Shown: positions 9,975 to 19,480 of the stretch, one piece after another
How positions within the stretch are numbered: the stretch's first letter is position 1
Layout: every line of letters begins with the position of its first letter
Origin: an uncultured Desulfovibrio sp.
Lineage (GTDB): Bacteria > Desulfobacterota > Desulfovibrionia > Desulfovibrionales > Desulfovibrionaceae
Direction of reading: 5' to 3'
Assembly (NCBI RefSeq): GCF_902477725.1
Contig: NZ_CABSIF010000005.1
Span: forward strand, 124,001-188,000
Length of the DNA: 64,000 bases
The notes under the pieces: model-generated
Databases searched by the model: none
The model's input: only the letters and a program-made list of their open reading frames with translations
Told to the model about the DNA's origin: nothing
Position numbers and translations under genes: made by a program

Positions 9975-10013
9975 CACATGGCGACCAACCCATGTGAAGT
10001 TGGTCGCCATGTG
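9975..10013. terminator. 15-bp perfect hairpin downstream of the chemotaxis receptor
   Basis: Arms 9975-9989 and 9999-10013 (CACATGGCGACCAAC and its exact complement) surround a 9-nt loop. It lies about 170 bases past the receptor stop. It has no U-tract on either strand, so a role in mRNA 3' protection is as likely as termination. Its sequence resembles the hairpin at 3904-3931. Confidence 0.45.
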
Positions 10014-10183
10014 TACACAGTCCCTTCATGGCTGCCTCTCAGTTTCATGGAAGGGCATGCCAAGGGATTGGAGGTTTTCGAGCAGAAATTTTCAACATCA
10101 GGCCGACACTACAGAAGAAACAGCTGGCCGCATCATTACGAGAAACAACAAGGCAGCCTCAACAAACATGCCGGGAAAAAAGC

Positions 10184-11926
10184 TTAGGCATTCTTGAGGT
10201 CGGTAATAATGGCGGCAAGTCTTTGAGCCTGTGCTGCCAGATCAGAAACAGCCTTGCTCGCCTCACTCATCGCCAAGGCCGTTTCTCTCGAAATGGAGTT
10301 TACATGGTCGACCGACTGGGCAATTTCCTCGGCAGAAGCTGATTGCTCTTCGCTTGCTGTGGCAATTCCCTGCACCTGATCGGCGGTCTGTTCTGCCAGC
10401 CCAAGAATCACCTTCAGCGCCTCGCCGCTTTGCAACGACAACTCTGTGGCAAGGTTTACCTTATTCACTGCTGCGTCCATGCGATGTACGCCATCTTGCG
10501 AGCTTTCCTGAATGGCATGAATGGCTTTGCCCACATCGAGGGTCGAGGCCATGGTCTTCTCAGCAAGCTTGCGCACCTCGTCAGCCACCACGGCAAAACC
10601 TCGGCCAGCATCGCCTGCGCGTGCGGCCTCAATGGCGGCATTGAGTGCCAGCAAATTGGTCTGATCAGCAATGTCCGAAATAACGGTCATAATTTCGTTG
10701 ATGGCTTGGGCATGCCCGGAAAGCACATCCATACTGACCTTGAGAGCAGCGGCATCGTTTTGCACATCAGCAATCGCACTCTGGCATTGCGATGTCACAT
10801 GATCGCCAGAGCGGGCCTTTTCCTGCATCTCAGCAGACAGATGCGCGCCATAGGAAGCATTCTTCGCCACCTCAAGCACCGCAGAATTCATTTCGCCCAC
10901 AGCAGTTGCCGTATCTGCGATACGGTCTGCCTGCTGTTCCGCACCCCGGGAAGATTCTTCAATTTGCGCAGAAAGCTGTTCTGATGCAGAGGCAATGACG
11001 TGCACAACGTTTTCCAGTTGGTTCGCCGCATCAAGCAGGCCTTCTTTACGCGCGCTCTCTGCACGGTGTTGGGCCTCCAGTGCCTCGCCCTGAGCAATGC
11101 GGGCACTTTCTGCCGCCTCGTGCGCACGTGCGGATTCTTCCTGAGCGTGCTCTATATTCACCTTCAGCGCGTTTACCATGGCAATGATGGAATCGTACAC
11201 GCCGAGCTTTTGGCAGCCGTCATCAACGTTATAATCGCCTTCAACAACCCGGTGCGCAATGGCGTTCAGTTCACTGGGGTCTTTGCCAAGCTGCTTGTGA
11301 GTGCCGCGAACAATAAACGCAACAGCACCGGCACCTACCAGCAAGGCCGCTATAAGCAATGAGCTGACCAGTATTCTCGCCCTTTCATAAAGTTCATCGC
11401 ACGACTTACTGGCGGCGTCGGCCCCTTCAGTATTGATATTTACAAGCTCCATGAGCGATGCATTGCTCTGCTCGAAAAGGGCTCTGGATTTTCCTCTGAA
11501 TATATCAATCGCCGCTTCCAATTTATTGTCATTTGAAAGCTGGATTATTTGAGCACTAACCTGAATATATTGTGCCCATTGCCTCGAAAAAGTGTCAAAT
11601 GCTTGTTGCTCTTTTTGCGAAGATATTAGTTTAACATAACCAATTTTTGTTTTATCGAGCGCTGATAAAGCAGTTTCCATTCGTTTTTTATAAACGCTAT
11701 TTTCTTCATCTGTTTTTGCATATACAAACAAAGCCTCAGCAAGCCTGTATTCCGAAGTCAGCAGAGTTGAATTCATCACACTTCGTGTAGAGCGCAACCA
11801 GTTTTCACTTATATCAGTAGACCCCTTGTTGATGTTTGCCATCTCAATCAGGCTGAATCCACCAACTAACGTTGCAAGCAGCAAAAGGAATCCAGACATA
11901 AGCATGAGCTTAACGCTAAGCTTCAT
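10184..11926 (-). CDS. Methyl-accepting chemotaxis protein
   Basis: 580 residues, starting at M-K-L-S-V-K with GGAGGGA just upstream. A transmembrane helix at about residues 8-30 is followed by a ~150-residue helical periplasmic domain of the four-helix-bundle (4HB_MCP) type. A second membrane helix lies at about 185-210 (L-L-V-G-A-G-A-V-A-F-I-V). The cytoplasmic part is a long coiled-coil signalling domain with the conserved tip near D-Q-T-N-L-L-A-L-N-A-A-I-E-A-A-R. It feeds the CheA-CheW pathway, but no che genes are nearby. The ligand is unknown. The HD-GYP regulator gene lies upstream on the same strand, 136 bases away. Confidence 0.93.
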   Translation of the reverse strand: MKLSVKLMLMSGFLLLLATLVGGFSLIEMANINKGSTDISENWLRSTRSVMNSTLLTSEYRLAEALFVYAKTDEENSVYKKRMETALSALDKTKIGYVKLISSQKEQQAFDTFSRQWAQYIQVSAQIIQLSNDNKLEAAIDIFRGKSRALFEQSNASLMELVNINTEGADAASKSCDELYERARILVSSLLIAALLVGAGAVAFIVRGTHKQLGKDPSELNAIAHRVVEGDYNVDDGCQKLGVYDSIIAMVNALKVNIEHAQEESARAHEAAESARIAQGEALEAQHRAESARKEGLLDAANQLENVVHVIASASEQLSAQIEESSRGAEQQADRIADTATAVGEMNSAVLEVAKNASYGAHLSAEMQEKARSGDHVTSQCQSAIADVQNDAAALKVSMDVLSGHAQAINEIMTVISDIADQTNLLALNAAIEAARAGDAGRGFAVVADEVRKLAEKTMASTLDVGKAIHAIQESSQDGVHRMDAAVNKVNLATELSLQSGEALKVILGLAEQTADQVQGIATASEEQSASAEEIAQSVDHVNSISRETALAMSEASKAVSDLAAQAQRLAAIITDLKNA

Positions 11927-12062
11927 ATTCCCTCCAATCACATGTTTTTGCATGTATCGATTAAATTTTTTTGTGTTTCAATAATCTTATTTGCAGGATG
12001 CCAATATAAATTTTAACTATTAAACCAGTAAAAAACTGAATTGCTTAATTTTAAAATTTATA

Positions 12063-13133
12063 TCAGGCTTTATAATCTGCATATTCTACTGAAATCTTTT
12101 CTATTTGTGATTCAATAGCCAAAAACGCTTTCACAAACCTTGGATCAAACTGCTTTCCGCTTTCACCAACAATAATATTAACCGCTTCTTTATGGGTGAA
12201 CGGCGGTTTATATATACGTTGACAAACAAGTGCGTCATAAACATCTGCAACTGCTACGATGCGACCTGAAATTGGAATCTCTGCACCAGAAAGGCCTCTA
12301 GGGTATCCTGTTCCATTCCATCTTTCATGATGTGTCAATGCAATTTCTCCAGCCAGGCGCAAAAATGAATTTTCTCCTAACTTTCTCTGTGCTCCCAACA
12401 TTGCCTTATATCCAATAATACAGTGCTCCTTCATCATGGAAAACTCTTCCTTGCTAAGCTTCCCCTCTTTATTCAATATTGCATCAGGAACACCGACCTT
12501 GCCGATATCATGCAACACTGCGGAATGATACAGCATGTCAATAGATTCATCATCCATAAACAGTTCAAGATCAGAAAGTTGCCTTGCCGCATGAGCCAGC
12601 GCGCATACATATTCCTGAGTGCGCTTGATGTGGCAGCCGGTTTCGGGATCACGGGTTTCAGCAAGGTCGGCCAGCATTTCAATTGTTGCCTGCTGGGTAA
12701 GCACAAGTTCCTTGGTGCGTTCCCGCACCATTGCCTCCAACCGGTCTCGGTGGCGTTTCAGTTCCAACTGGTTGCGCACCCGCGCTTTGACCAGCGAAGG
12801 ATTGATGGGCTTGGTGATATAGTCCACGGCTCCTAGTTCAAGACCTTTTGTTTCATCGCCGATTTCACTAAGGGCGGTAACAAAAATAACGGGAACACCT
12901 CGGGTAGCTTCATTGCCCTTGAGCTTTGTGCACACATCGTAACCACTGATGTCGGGCATCATGACATCCAGCAGAATAATGTCGGGCAAGGGGGCGGCGA
13001 TGGCCTTGTTGAGAGCCCGTGTTCCATTGGTGGCCGTCACCACTACATATTGATCTTTCAGTGCTTCCATAATTACGTAGAGATTGCTGACATCGTCATC
13101 AACTACGAGCACTGTGGGACGTTCAATATTCAA
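12063..13133 (-). CDS. Response regulator with HD-GYP c-di-GMP phosphodiesterase domain
   Basis: 356 residues. Residues ~8-125 form a receiver domain with D-D-D at the acidic pocket, phospho-acceptor Asp in I-I-L-L-D-V-M-M-P and Lys in I-T-K-P. An HD-GYP domain follows, with H-D-I-G-K (the HD pair) and H-H-E-R-W-N-G-T-G-Y-P (the GYP motif), so it should hydrolyse c-di-GMP when activated. The start is a TTG; AAGGAGG seven bases upstream decides it. It follows the hybrid kinase by 13 bases, the ribosome-binding site overlapping the kinase stop region, so the two are co-transcribed and probably form one phosphorelay. Confidence 0.93.
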   Translation of the reverse strand: MNIERPTVLVVDDDVSNLYVIMEALKDQYVVVTATNGTRALNKAIAAPLPDIILLDVMMPDISGYDVCTKLKGNEATRGVPVIFVTALSEIGDETKGLELGAVDYITKPINPSLVKARVRNQLELKRHRDRLEAMVRERTKELVLTQQATIEMLADLAETRDPETGCHIKRTQEYVCALAHAARQLSDLELFMDDESIDMLYHSAVLHDIGKVGVPDAILNKEGKLSKEEFSMMKEHCIIGYKAMLGAQRKLGENSFLRLAGEIALTHHERWNGTGYPRGLSGAEIPISGRIVAVADVYDALVCQRIYKPPFTHKEAVNIIVGESGKQFDPRFVKAFLAIESQIEKISVEYADYKA

Positions 13134-13146
13134 TAAATGCCTCCTT

Positions 13147-16100
13147 CTATCGCACCTTCAGCGCCACAAGCAGGCTTTCAATAGCTTGTGATGCCTCTTC
13201 AATGTCAAAATTGCCCATGGCCTTCTGGAGACGCGCAAGGTCATCCTCCAATGCGGAGGGCATTTCCACTCCATCCAGATCTCTGACCTTGCCAAAGGCT
13301 TGAGCAACGTCGCATTCAAGTAATTTGCTGATTTCGGAAAGCAGGCTGCTCAGAGAAGAAGAATCAAATAAACGGCTTTCGCTGTCTGAATGGCTGTCAG
13401 CATCTTCAAAAAGTCTGATTGAAGTCAGTACGCTCTCCAGAGAGCAGAAAAACTGTTCAAACAAATCTTCTGTTACGCATTCTCTTGTGATGCCTATTTC
13501 AAGCTTTCCCGCTGCCCTGCTGAGCTCCATTGCGCCAATATTTCCCGCAACGCCTTTCAGCGAATGCGCTATTGAAGCAACAGCCGCCATGCTTCCCCGG
13601 TCACGCTCGGCACGCACAAGCGTAGCGGTATCAGCATAGTCTACGGCAAATTTTGCTAACAGATTTCTGTATAGCTCACGGTTACCGCCCATACGCAACA
13701 CACCCTGCGTGACGGAGAGGCCAGGCAAAGCCATGACAGGCTGAGGAGCGTCCATGCTTTCACAGGGCAACTCTGACTGCAGAAAGGTTTTGTGCTTGCC
13801 CTGCTTTATCCAGCGAACGAGCGTAGCCAACAACTTGTCCGGCCTGATTGGCTTGCTCAGATGATCATTCATTCCGGCATTCAGGCTTCTTTCTCTATCA
13901 CCAGCCATCGCATGAGCGGTCATGGCAATAATGGGGAGGTCGGCAACACCTGGCTTATTCAGCTCACGGATTCGTCTGGCGGTGCATAAACCGTCAAGTC
14001 CGGACATCTGAATATCCATAAGCACCGCGTCAAAATCACTATTTTTCACTGCCTCAATCGCCTCAAATCCGTTGCTGGCGACTTGCACAATAAGCCCGGC
14101 CTGTCCCAGAATTTCCAACGCAACCTTCTGGTTGATCTCATTATCCTCAACCAAAAGGATTCTGGCGTCATAAATTTTAGGCAGACCTTTCAGCCTTGCT
14201 CCACGATTGCTCACATCACTCTTCTTGTCGGACACCCTCTTGCCCAACGCCTCCATTACGGTGTCAAACAAGGTTGACGAATTCACCGGCTTGGCAAGAA
14301 CTGTATTCACCCCAACATTTTTGGCCTCAAGGGAAATACCTTCATTGTTGTAGCCCGTGACCAAAAGGACAACGAAAGCATCGCGGGTGGCTTTCTGCCT
14401 AATCCGCTTGGCAACGGCGACACATTCCGTGTCAGACTTTTTTGAATCCAGCAGAACAAACAAGAAGGGGTCGTCGCTGTCTGTCTTATCCAGTGCATCC
14501 AGGGCTTCTGCGCCAGTGGTAACAGTGACGACACGGCAGAAGAAAGATTCCAAACATGAGGTTAGCGTGCGTTTTGTCTCGCTGTTTTCTGACACAACAA
14601 GACAACGTAAATGCTGCAAGTCCTGCATCAATACATCGTCAATTAGGCAGGCCTCTTGCTCACCCAATCCAACCCACGCGGTAAACCAGAAGGAACTACC
14701 TTGGCCCGGCACACTATTAACGCCAACTTCACCACCCATCAGTTCAGCCAACCGCTTGCAAATCGCCAGGCCAAGCCCTGTACCGCCATAATTGCGCGAA
14801 ATTGAACCGTCAGCTTGCGTAAAAGCATTGAACAAATCGCTACTCTGCGACTCATCCAGGCCGATGCCGGTATCTGTAACGGCAAAACGAAGCAGTATGC
14901 GGTCCACACGACGCTCAACTTCCTTCACAGAAAGGAGTACGTGACCTTTTTCAGTAAATTTGATGGCATTTGTGGCATAATTTATAAGCACTTGTGAAAG
15001 ACGCAAAGGGTCTCCCATCAAGTTATGAGGAATCGTGGCGTCTATGTCGAAAATAATTTCTAGATCGCATTCATCAGCTTTAACAGAAATAACACTGTAT
15101 ATTCTGTCAATGAGTTCCGTAAGATTAAAGTTAACTTCATCTATAACCATTTTCCCGGCTTCAATTTTAGAAAAATCCAGGATATCATCAATTATTCGCA
15201 AAAGAATATTACCAGAAAGCTGGATATCACTGACATATTCACGCTGCTTGTCAGTGATATCTGAATGCAATGCCAGGTGGGCAAGACCTAAAATTGCATG
15301 TATTGGCGTTCTTATTTCATGGCTCATCCTAGCCAAAAATTCACTTTTTGCCTTGTTTGCTTCCTCAGCAATAAGTTTTGCATGCTCCAGGTAACTGGCT
15401 GCGGCATGTTGTTCCGTAATATCCAAGGATAAAGAAACCACACCAGTCATGCGATTACTGCTATCCATCAGCGGGATTTCGGTCGTGCGCAGCAGGTGCT
15501 CGCTCCCATCGGCAAAAACATGAATGAACTCAAAAGTCTGGGTAGTGCAGTTTCCTCCGGCGCAGAGATTGTTCTCCATGTTTTCCCTGGCGGTCTCGCC
15601 GAGGAAAATTTCCTCCTGTGTTTTGCCCAGAATGTTTTCAGTTTTTAGGGCGTACACGTTTTCAAAAAAACGATTGCCCATAAGGTAGCGCCCTTCGGCA
15701 TCTTTGAGAGTTACCATGCAAGGCAAATTATCAATAATGACGCGCAACATGCGCTCTTGTTCGGCAAGAGCGAGTGCGGCGCGACGTTTTTCAGAAACAT
15801 CCTCAATGTATGCAGTCAGTTGAACAATTCCATCTGGTAACAACTTATAGTGACTACAAAAATTAAGATAACAATCATATCCTCCCACAACAGCACGCAG
15901 CTGCACCTCGGTCTGTTCATGCTCCTGACCGGCAAACATACGGGTCAGCACATTATTGAGCCCAGTCCTTGCCATTGCAGCATCTTGTGGATCAACATTG
16001 CGCCATAAGGATTCAGGACTAGTAATTATTTCATCAACAGTAATTCCAAGTAGTTCACACATTCTCTGACTAGTAAATGTGAATAATCTGCTTCCATCTT

Positions 16101-17574
16101 CAAAACAGCACAACTGAAAAACCCCTACAGACAGGGATTCAGCCATATCTACCAATTGAGTTTGAGACCTCTTTACATTCTTTAAAGCTGCCAAAATTTC
16201 GTTTTTGTGCGCCACCAGCTGTGCCTGGGACAAAACCAGAGAATTTGCCTGAAGACATGTCTTATCAAGCAGTTCCTTTACCTGAAGACTGCTAGACAAA
16301 ATTTCCAGATTTTGCCCCACAACGGGCAGCAATTCTTCCATAAAAAACTCAACGAGTTCGCCTTGCGGCTCTGCCAGAACAAGTTCAAGTACAGCCAGCT
16401 TTTTACCCTGGCTGATTACTGGCAATAGAAGCCACCTGCCTCCAGACACATTACGTGCACAGATGAAGGTACCAGTCGGCACGACATCTTCATTGCCGTT
16501 GCCTGCAATTTTTGCATCAAAAAAGTATGAGGAGGAGGAGGAGCATGCAGGATCCAAATCGCAAAATGCAGAACCATCAACACTTGTAAAGTTTTCCTGA
16601 GAGTTGTCTGCCAGATAAAGTTCACATTGCGTAATACCCCATCGGCCACGTAGCCGTGAAAGCAAAGCAAAAGAAAATTCAGAAAAGGTCGTTGCGGACA
16701 GCAGAGCTTCGGCAATATTGCCAACTTCAGTTTTTACACGCAAAAATTTGCTGTGCTCAGCCGCACATACCCTCAGCCTGTCCAGGTTATTTGCAAGTTG
16801 CCCTATTTCATTATTCCACCTTCTATAAGGAACTACCTGCTCATAACACCCGTGGGTTACGCTTTCTATTGCCTTGCATAAACTGCGCAGCGGCCGAACC
16901 ACGCTGACTTTGAATATTGTCAGCACAATACACAATGACATGACCACGGTGATTGATATCGCCAATGCAAACATGGAAATGGTTTTCCGGGTGTTTGCCA
17001 TGACGTCATCCCGATCCAGAATCAACCCATTGCGCATTGATTCGGCAAGACAAGAGGTGTCGTGCCTGAGCGTGTTCAGAAACGGCAAAACCTTATCATG
17101 CATATATTCAAGGGCGTACACTCGAGTATGAGTCCTCGCCACATCCTGAACCTTGTCAAATTCAACAAGCAGTTCCCCAAACTGTCGTCTTAGCGCATCA
17201 ATGCCCTCGGCATTGTTTGGTGATTTATTTTTAGCAACTGAAATCAACGAAAAGTACGCATTAATATTTTTTTCTAGCTCTACTCTACTCGATAGATGTT
17301 TTTCTTCACTATCTTGCAGAGCAAGTTCATATACCTGCTGGTATGCAGAAACACTTTCTTTATTTGAGCTTATCACTGCAATTACAGCTTTTATTTTTGT
17401 ATCCACAAGCTCTGCATACAAGGAGTCGACGCTTTCACTGCCCTTAGCTGCAAGCACAAAAATAATTATCAACGCAGTGCCCGTGGGAAGAAGCGAAATA
17501 ACCAGCTTGGCGCGAATGGAGAGATTGGCAAACCAAGTTATAATTTTTAAGTATATCAGATAAAGAGCTGCCAT
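13147..17574 (-). CDS. Hybrid sensor histidine kinase with two receivers and an HPt domain
   Basis: 1,475 residues. Membrane helices lie at about 24-44 and 195-220 and flank a helical periplasmic sensor, followed by HAMP, a GAF-like region (~280-440) and two PAS domains (~480-600, ~605-730). HisKA has phospho-His 752 in M-S-H-E-I-R-T-P, then HATPase with G-T-G-L-G-L. Receiver 1 is weak but keeps Asp in L-L-D-S-K. Receiver 2 has Asp 1187 in L-M-D-I-Q-M. A C-terminal HPt domain has His 1337 in A-H-S-L-K-G. This is a complete His-Asp-His relay whose natural output is the HD-GYP regulator 13 bases downstream. The signal is unknown; PAS and GAF modules suggest redox or small-molecule sensing. No strong ribosome-binding site is visible before the chosen ATG, so the start is less certain. 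Confidence 0.92.
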   Translation of the reverse strand: MAALYLIYLKIITWFANLSIRAKLVISLLPTGTALIIIFVLAAKGSESVDSLYAELVDTKIKAVIAVISSNKESVSAYQQVYELALQDSEEKHLSSRVELEKNINAYFSLISVAKNKSPNNAEGIDALRRQFGELLVEFDKVQDVARTHTRVYALEYMHDKVLPFLNTLRHDTSCLAESMRNGLILDRDDVMANTRKTISMFALAISITVVMSLCIVLTIFKVSVVRPLRSLCKAIESVTHGCYEQVVPYRRWNNEIGQLANNLDRLRVCAAEHSKFLRVKTEVGNIAEALLSATTFSEFSFALLSRLRGRWGITQCELYLADNSQENFTSVDGSAFCDLDPACSSSSSYFFDAKIAGNGNEDVVPTGTFICARNVSGGRWLLLPVISQGKKLAVLELVLAEPQGELVEFFMEELLPVVGQNLEILSSSLQVKELLDKTCLQANSLVLSQAQLVAHKNEILAALKNVKRSQTQLVDMAESLSVGVFQLCCFEDGSRLFTFTSQRMCELLGITVDEIITSPESLWRNVDPQDAAMARTGLNNVLTRMFAGQEHEQTEVQLRAVVGGYDCYLNFCSHYKLLPDGIVQLTAYIEDVSEKRRAALALAEQERMLRVIIDNLPCMVTLKDAEGRYLMGNRFFENVYALKTENILGKTQEEIFLGETARENMENNLCAGGNCTTQTFEFIHVFADGSEHLLRTTEIPLMDSSNRMTGVVSLSLDITEQHAAASYLEHAKLIAEEANKAKSEFLARMSHEIRTPIHAILGLAHLALHSDITDKQREYVSDIQLSGNILLRIIDDILDFSKIEAGKMVIDEVNFNLTELIDRIYSVISVKADECDLEIIFDIDATIPHNLMGDPLRLSQVLINYATNAIKFTEKGHVLLSVKEVERRVDRILLRFAVTDTGIGLDESQSSDLFNAFTQADGSISRNYGGTGLGLAICKRLAELMGGEVGVNSVPGQGSSFWFTAWVGLGEQEACLIDDVLMQDLQHLRCLVVSENSETKRTLTSCLESFFCRVVTVTTGAEALDALDKTDSDDPFLFVLLDSKKSDTECVAVAKRIRQKATRDAFVVLLVTGYNNEGISLEAKNVGVNTVLAKPVNSSTLFDTVMEALGKRVSDKKSDVSNRGARLKGLPKIYDARILLVEDNEINQKVALEILGQAGLIVQVASNGFEAIEAVKNSDFDAVLMDIQMSGLDGLCTARRIRELNKPGVADLPIIAMTAHAMAGDRERSLNAGMNDHLSKPIRPDKLLATLVRWIKQGKHKTFLQSELPCESMDAPQPVMALPGLSVTQGVLRMGGNRELYRNLLAKFAVDYADTATLVRAERDRGSMAAVASIAHSLKGVAGNIGAMELSRAAGKLEIGITRECVTEDLFEQFFCSLESVLTSIRLFEDADSHSDSESRLFDSSSLSSLLSEISKLLECDVAQAFGKVRDLDGVEMPSALEDDLARLQKAMGNFDIEEASQAIESLLVALKVR

Positions 17575-17924
17575 CTATCGTATCCAGCACACTACATGAT
17601 TCTAATATTATAAATAAATATGTATTCACAATTTTACACATCAAACCATGAATACCTGCCAGTAGAAATCTTACAGCAAGAATATATATTGAATTGTAAA
17701 ATTGAATTTTAAGATTTTACACAATTTTACATTGATCACTGTTTTTTTTCTCATACCATGTAAAAAATCATTAAAATTTTAACCAGGACATCATCTATCA
17801 CTGCCAACAAAAAAACATATCGCGTGGCTTGTAATAATGAAGAATTACGAATTCCACAGAATACTATTATCCAGCATGTCATGCATAAAAGTTGAATGAT
17901 AACATATAAAAACGAGATAAATTC
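17575..17924. other. AT-rich divergent promoter region
   Basis: About 350 bases between the divergently transcribed hybrid kinase and V4R genes, strongly AT-rich with no ORF. Promoters for both directions are expected here but I cannot single one out. Confidence 0.6.
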
Positions 17925-18464
17925 ATGAGCACAGAACGAAAGTATACTTTTTCATGGAGTACTATCGGAGATAACATGGCTGTTGCACGCCCAAGCCTTG
18001 GAGTATATACCCGCATTGAAGTATATAGACTTCTGCAATATACTTTGAGAGACATTCTTGAAGATGAATTTGGACATATAAAAACAGATGAAATATTCCG
18101 CAGAGCCGGTGCTCTTGCAGGCAAAGAATTTTATAAAAAGTATATTACAGATGTCAGTGACATTTCAGGCTTGGTGAAAATCATTGAAGACAAGTTCATG
18201 GAACTGGGAATAGGTATCTTTCGCGTGGAAAGTATCGATCTCGACACCCTGAGCTTCACTCTGAATGTTGAAGAAGACCTCGACTGCTCTGGACTGCCGG
18301 ACAGCAACGAACAGATTTGCGTTTATGATGAGGGCTTTATCCAGGGCATCCTTGAATCGTACACGGGGACAAAGTTCAAAGTCCGCGAGATTGACTGTTG
18401 GTGCACCGGAGCCCGCACCTGCCGTTTCAACGCCAATGCTATAGATCAGACGCACGGTGATTAA
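17925..18464 (+). CDS. V4R-domain sensor protein
   Basis: 179 residues with no membrane segment. The C-terminal half matches the V4R (4-vinyl reductase) small-molecule-binding domain: G-F-I-Q-G-I-L-E-S-Y-T-G followed by the Cys-bearing end D-C-W-C-T-G-A-R-T-C-R-F. V4R domains bind hydrocarbon or haem-like ligands and sometimes a metal through these Cys residues; which applies here is unknown. Its stop overlaps the start of the diguanylate cyclase gene (TAATG), so the two are translationally coupled and probably act as a sensor-output pair. Confidence 0.8.
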   Translation: MSTERKYTFSWSTIGDNMAVARPSLGVYTRIEVYRLLQYTLRDILEDEFGHIKTDEIFRRAGALAGKEFYKKYITDVSDISGLVKIIEDKFMELGIGIFRVESIDLDTLSFTLNVEEDLDCSGLPDSNEQICVYDEGFIQGILESYTGTKFKVREIDCWCTGARTCRFNANAIDQTHGD

Positions 18465-19480
18465 TGAAAATGGATCTCTTTGTTGATTGCGACATGCAGA
18501 TAAGCACGGTGCATAAAGTACTGCATCATGTTGAAAAATTGCTCGATGCTGCAACCCCTCCGGAAGTTCCTTCTGCATTTACAAAAAACGAAGACTTTAT
18601 CCGGCTGCATGAAAAAATGATATCCTTGCGTGATATTATGACATCTTTTGCTTCCGGCGACCTTTCCCCCCAGATTACAATGAGCGGAGTTGTCGCAGGG
18701 TCATGCAAGGCTTTACAGGCGAACCTTCGGCATATGACATGGAAGGTGCAGCAAGTTGAAAATGGAGACTATTCGCAACGCATGGACTTCATGGGAGACT
18801 TTTCGTCTTCATTCAACAGCATGGTAGTCCAGCTTGCAAACACGATAGATGCTTTACAGCAGAAGGAAGCGTCCCTTCAGGAAGAGGCCAGGCAACGCAA
18901 TGAAGCCATGAGGCAACTGGAGCAAAGTGAAGCCAAATTTAAATATATGGCACAGCATGATCCACTGACTGGCGTGTTTAATCGCAGATTTTTCTTCTTT
19001 TCCGCAATGGAACAGATGGAGCGGTGCTTTGCAATGCGACGAAACTGCTGCTATTGCCTTCTTGATGTAGATCACTTCAAAAAATTTAATGATACATACG
19101 GCCATGTTGAAGGCGATTGGGCATTGAAGCATATTGTGGAGCAAGCTCAAAAAAGCCTGCGGCGGGCTGACATCATGGGGCGTTACGGGGGCGAGGAATT
19201 CATCTTTTTCTTTTCCGATGCCGATATGGAACAGGGCCGTGCTGCGGCGGAGAGAATTCGTGTAGCGGTGGAAAGTGAGCCTTGCCAGCTTCAAGATGGC
19301 AGAAAAATTCCCGTGACTGTGAGTATGGGGGTTGCAGGCCTGCTAGCAAAAAAAGTGGCAGACCAGAATAGCAATATCCTTCAGCAACATGCAATAAAAA
19401 TAGCTGACACAGCATTGTATCAGGCCAAGGGAAACGGAAGGAATACCGTTCATGTTGCTGAAATTGTTAATATTACATAA
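18464..19480 (+). CDS. Diguanylate cyclase (GGDEF), soluble
   Basis: 338 residues. The N-terminal part contains a HAMP-like helix pair (around G-D-Y-S-Q-R-M-D-F-M-G-D-F) and a coiled coil rich in Q/E/R up to ~155. The GGDEF domain begins at H-D-P-L-T-G-V-F-N-R-R. The active site reads R-Y-G-G-E-E-F and an inhibitory-site R-R-A-D lies five residues before it, so the enzyme should be active and product-inhibited. It has no membrane helix. Its ATG overlaps the V4R stop. The likely role is c-di-GMP synthesis from two GTP in response to the V4R ligand. Confidence 0.93.
   Translation: MKMDLFVDCDMQISTVHKVLHHVEKLLDAATPPEVPSAFTKNEDFIRLHEKMISLRDIMTSFASGDLSPQITMSGVVAGSCKALQANLRHMTWKVQQVENGDYSQRMDFMGDFSSSFNSMVVQLANTIDALQQKEASLQEEARQRNEAMRQLEQSEAKFKYMAQHDPLTGVFNRRFFFFSAMEQMERCFAMRRNCCYCLLDVDHFKKFNDTYGHVEGDWALKHIVEQAQKSLRRADIMGRYGGEEFIFFFSDADMEQGRAAAERIRVAVESEPCQLQDGRKIPVTVSMGVAGLLAKKVADQNSNILQQHAIKIADTALYQAKGNGRNTVHVAEIVNIT

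Larger units (their letters stand above)
9279..10183. other. Long AT-rich intergenic region upstream of the adhesin
   Basis: About 900 bases with no supportable gene. It holds several palindromes (9485-9503, 9546-9555, 9563-9572, 9590-9607), a very AT-rich segment from 9700 to 9960, and a strong hairpin at 9975-10013. It probably contains the adhesin promoter and control sites plus the 3' end of the chemotaxis receptor transcript. Confidence 0.6.
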
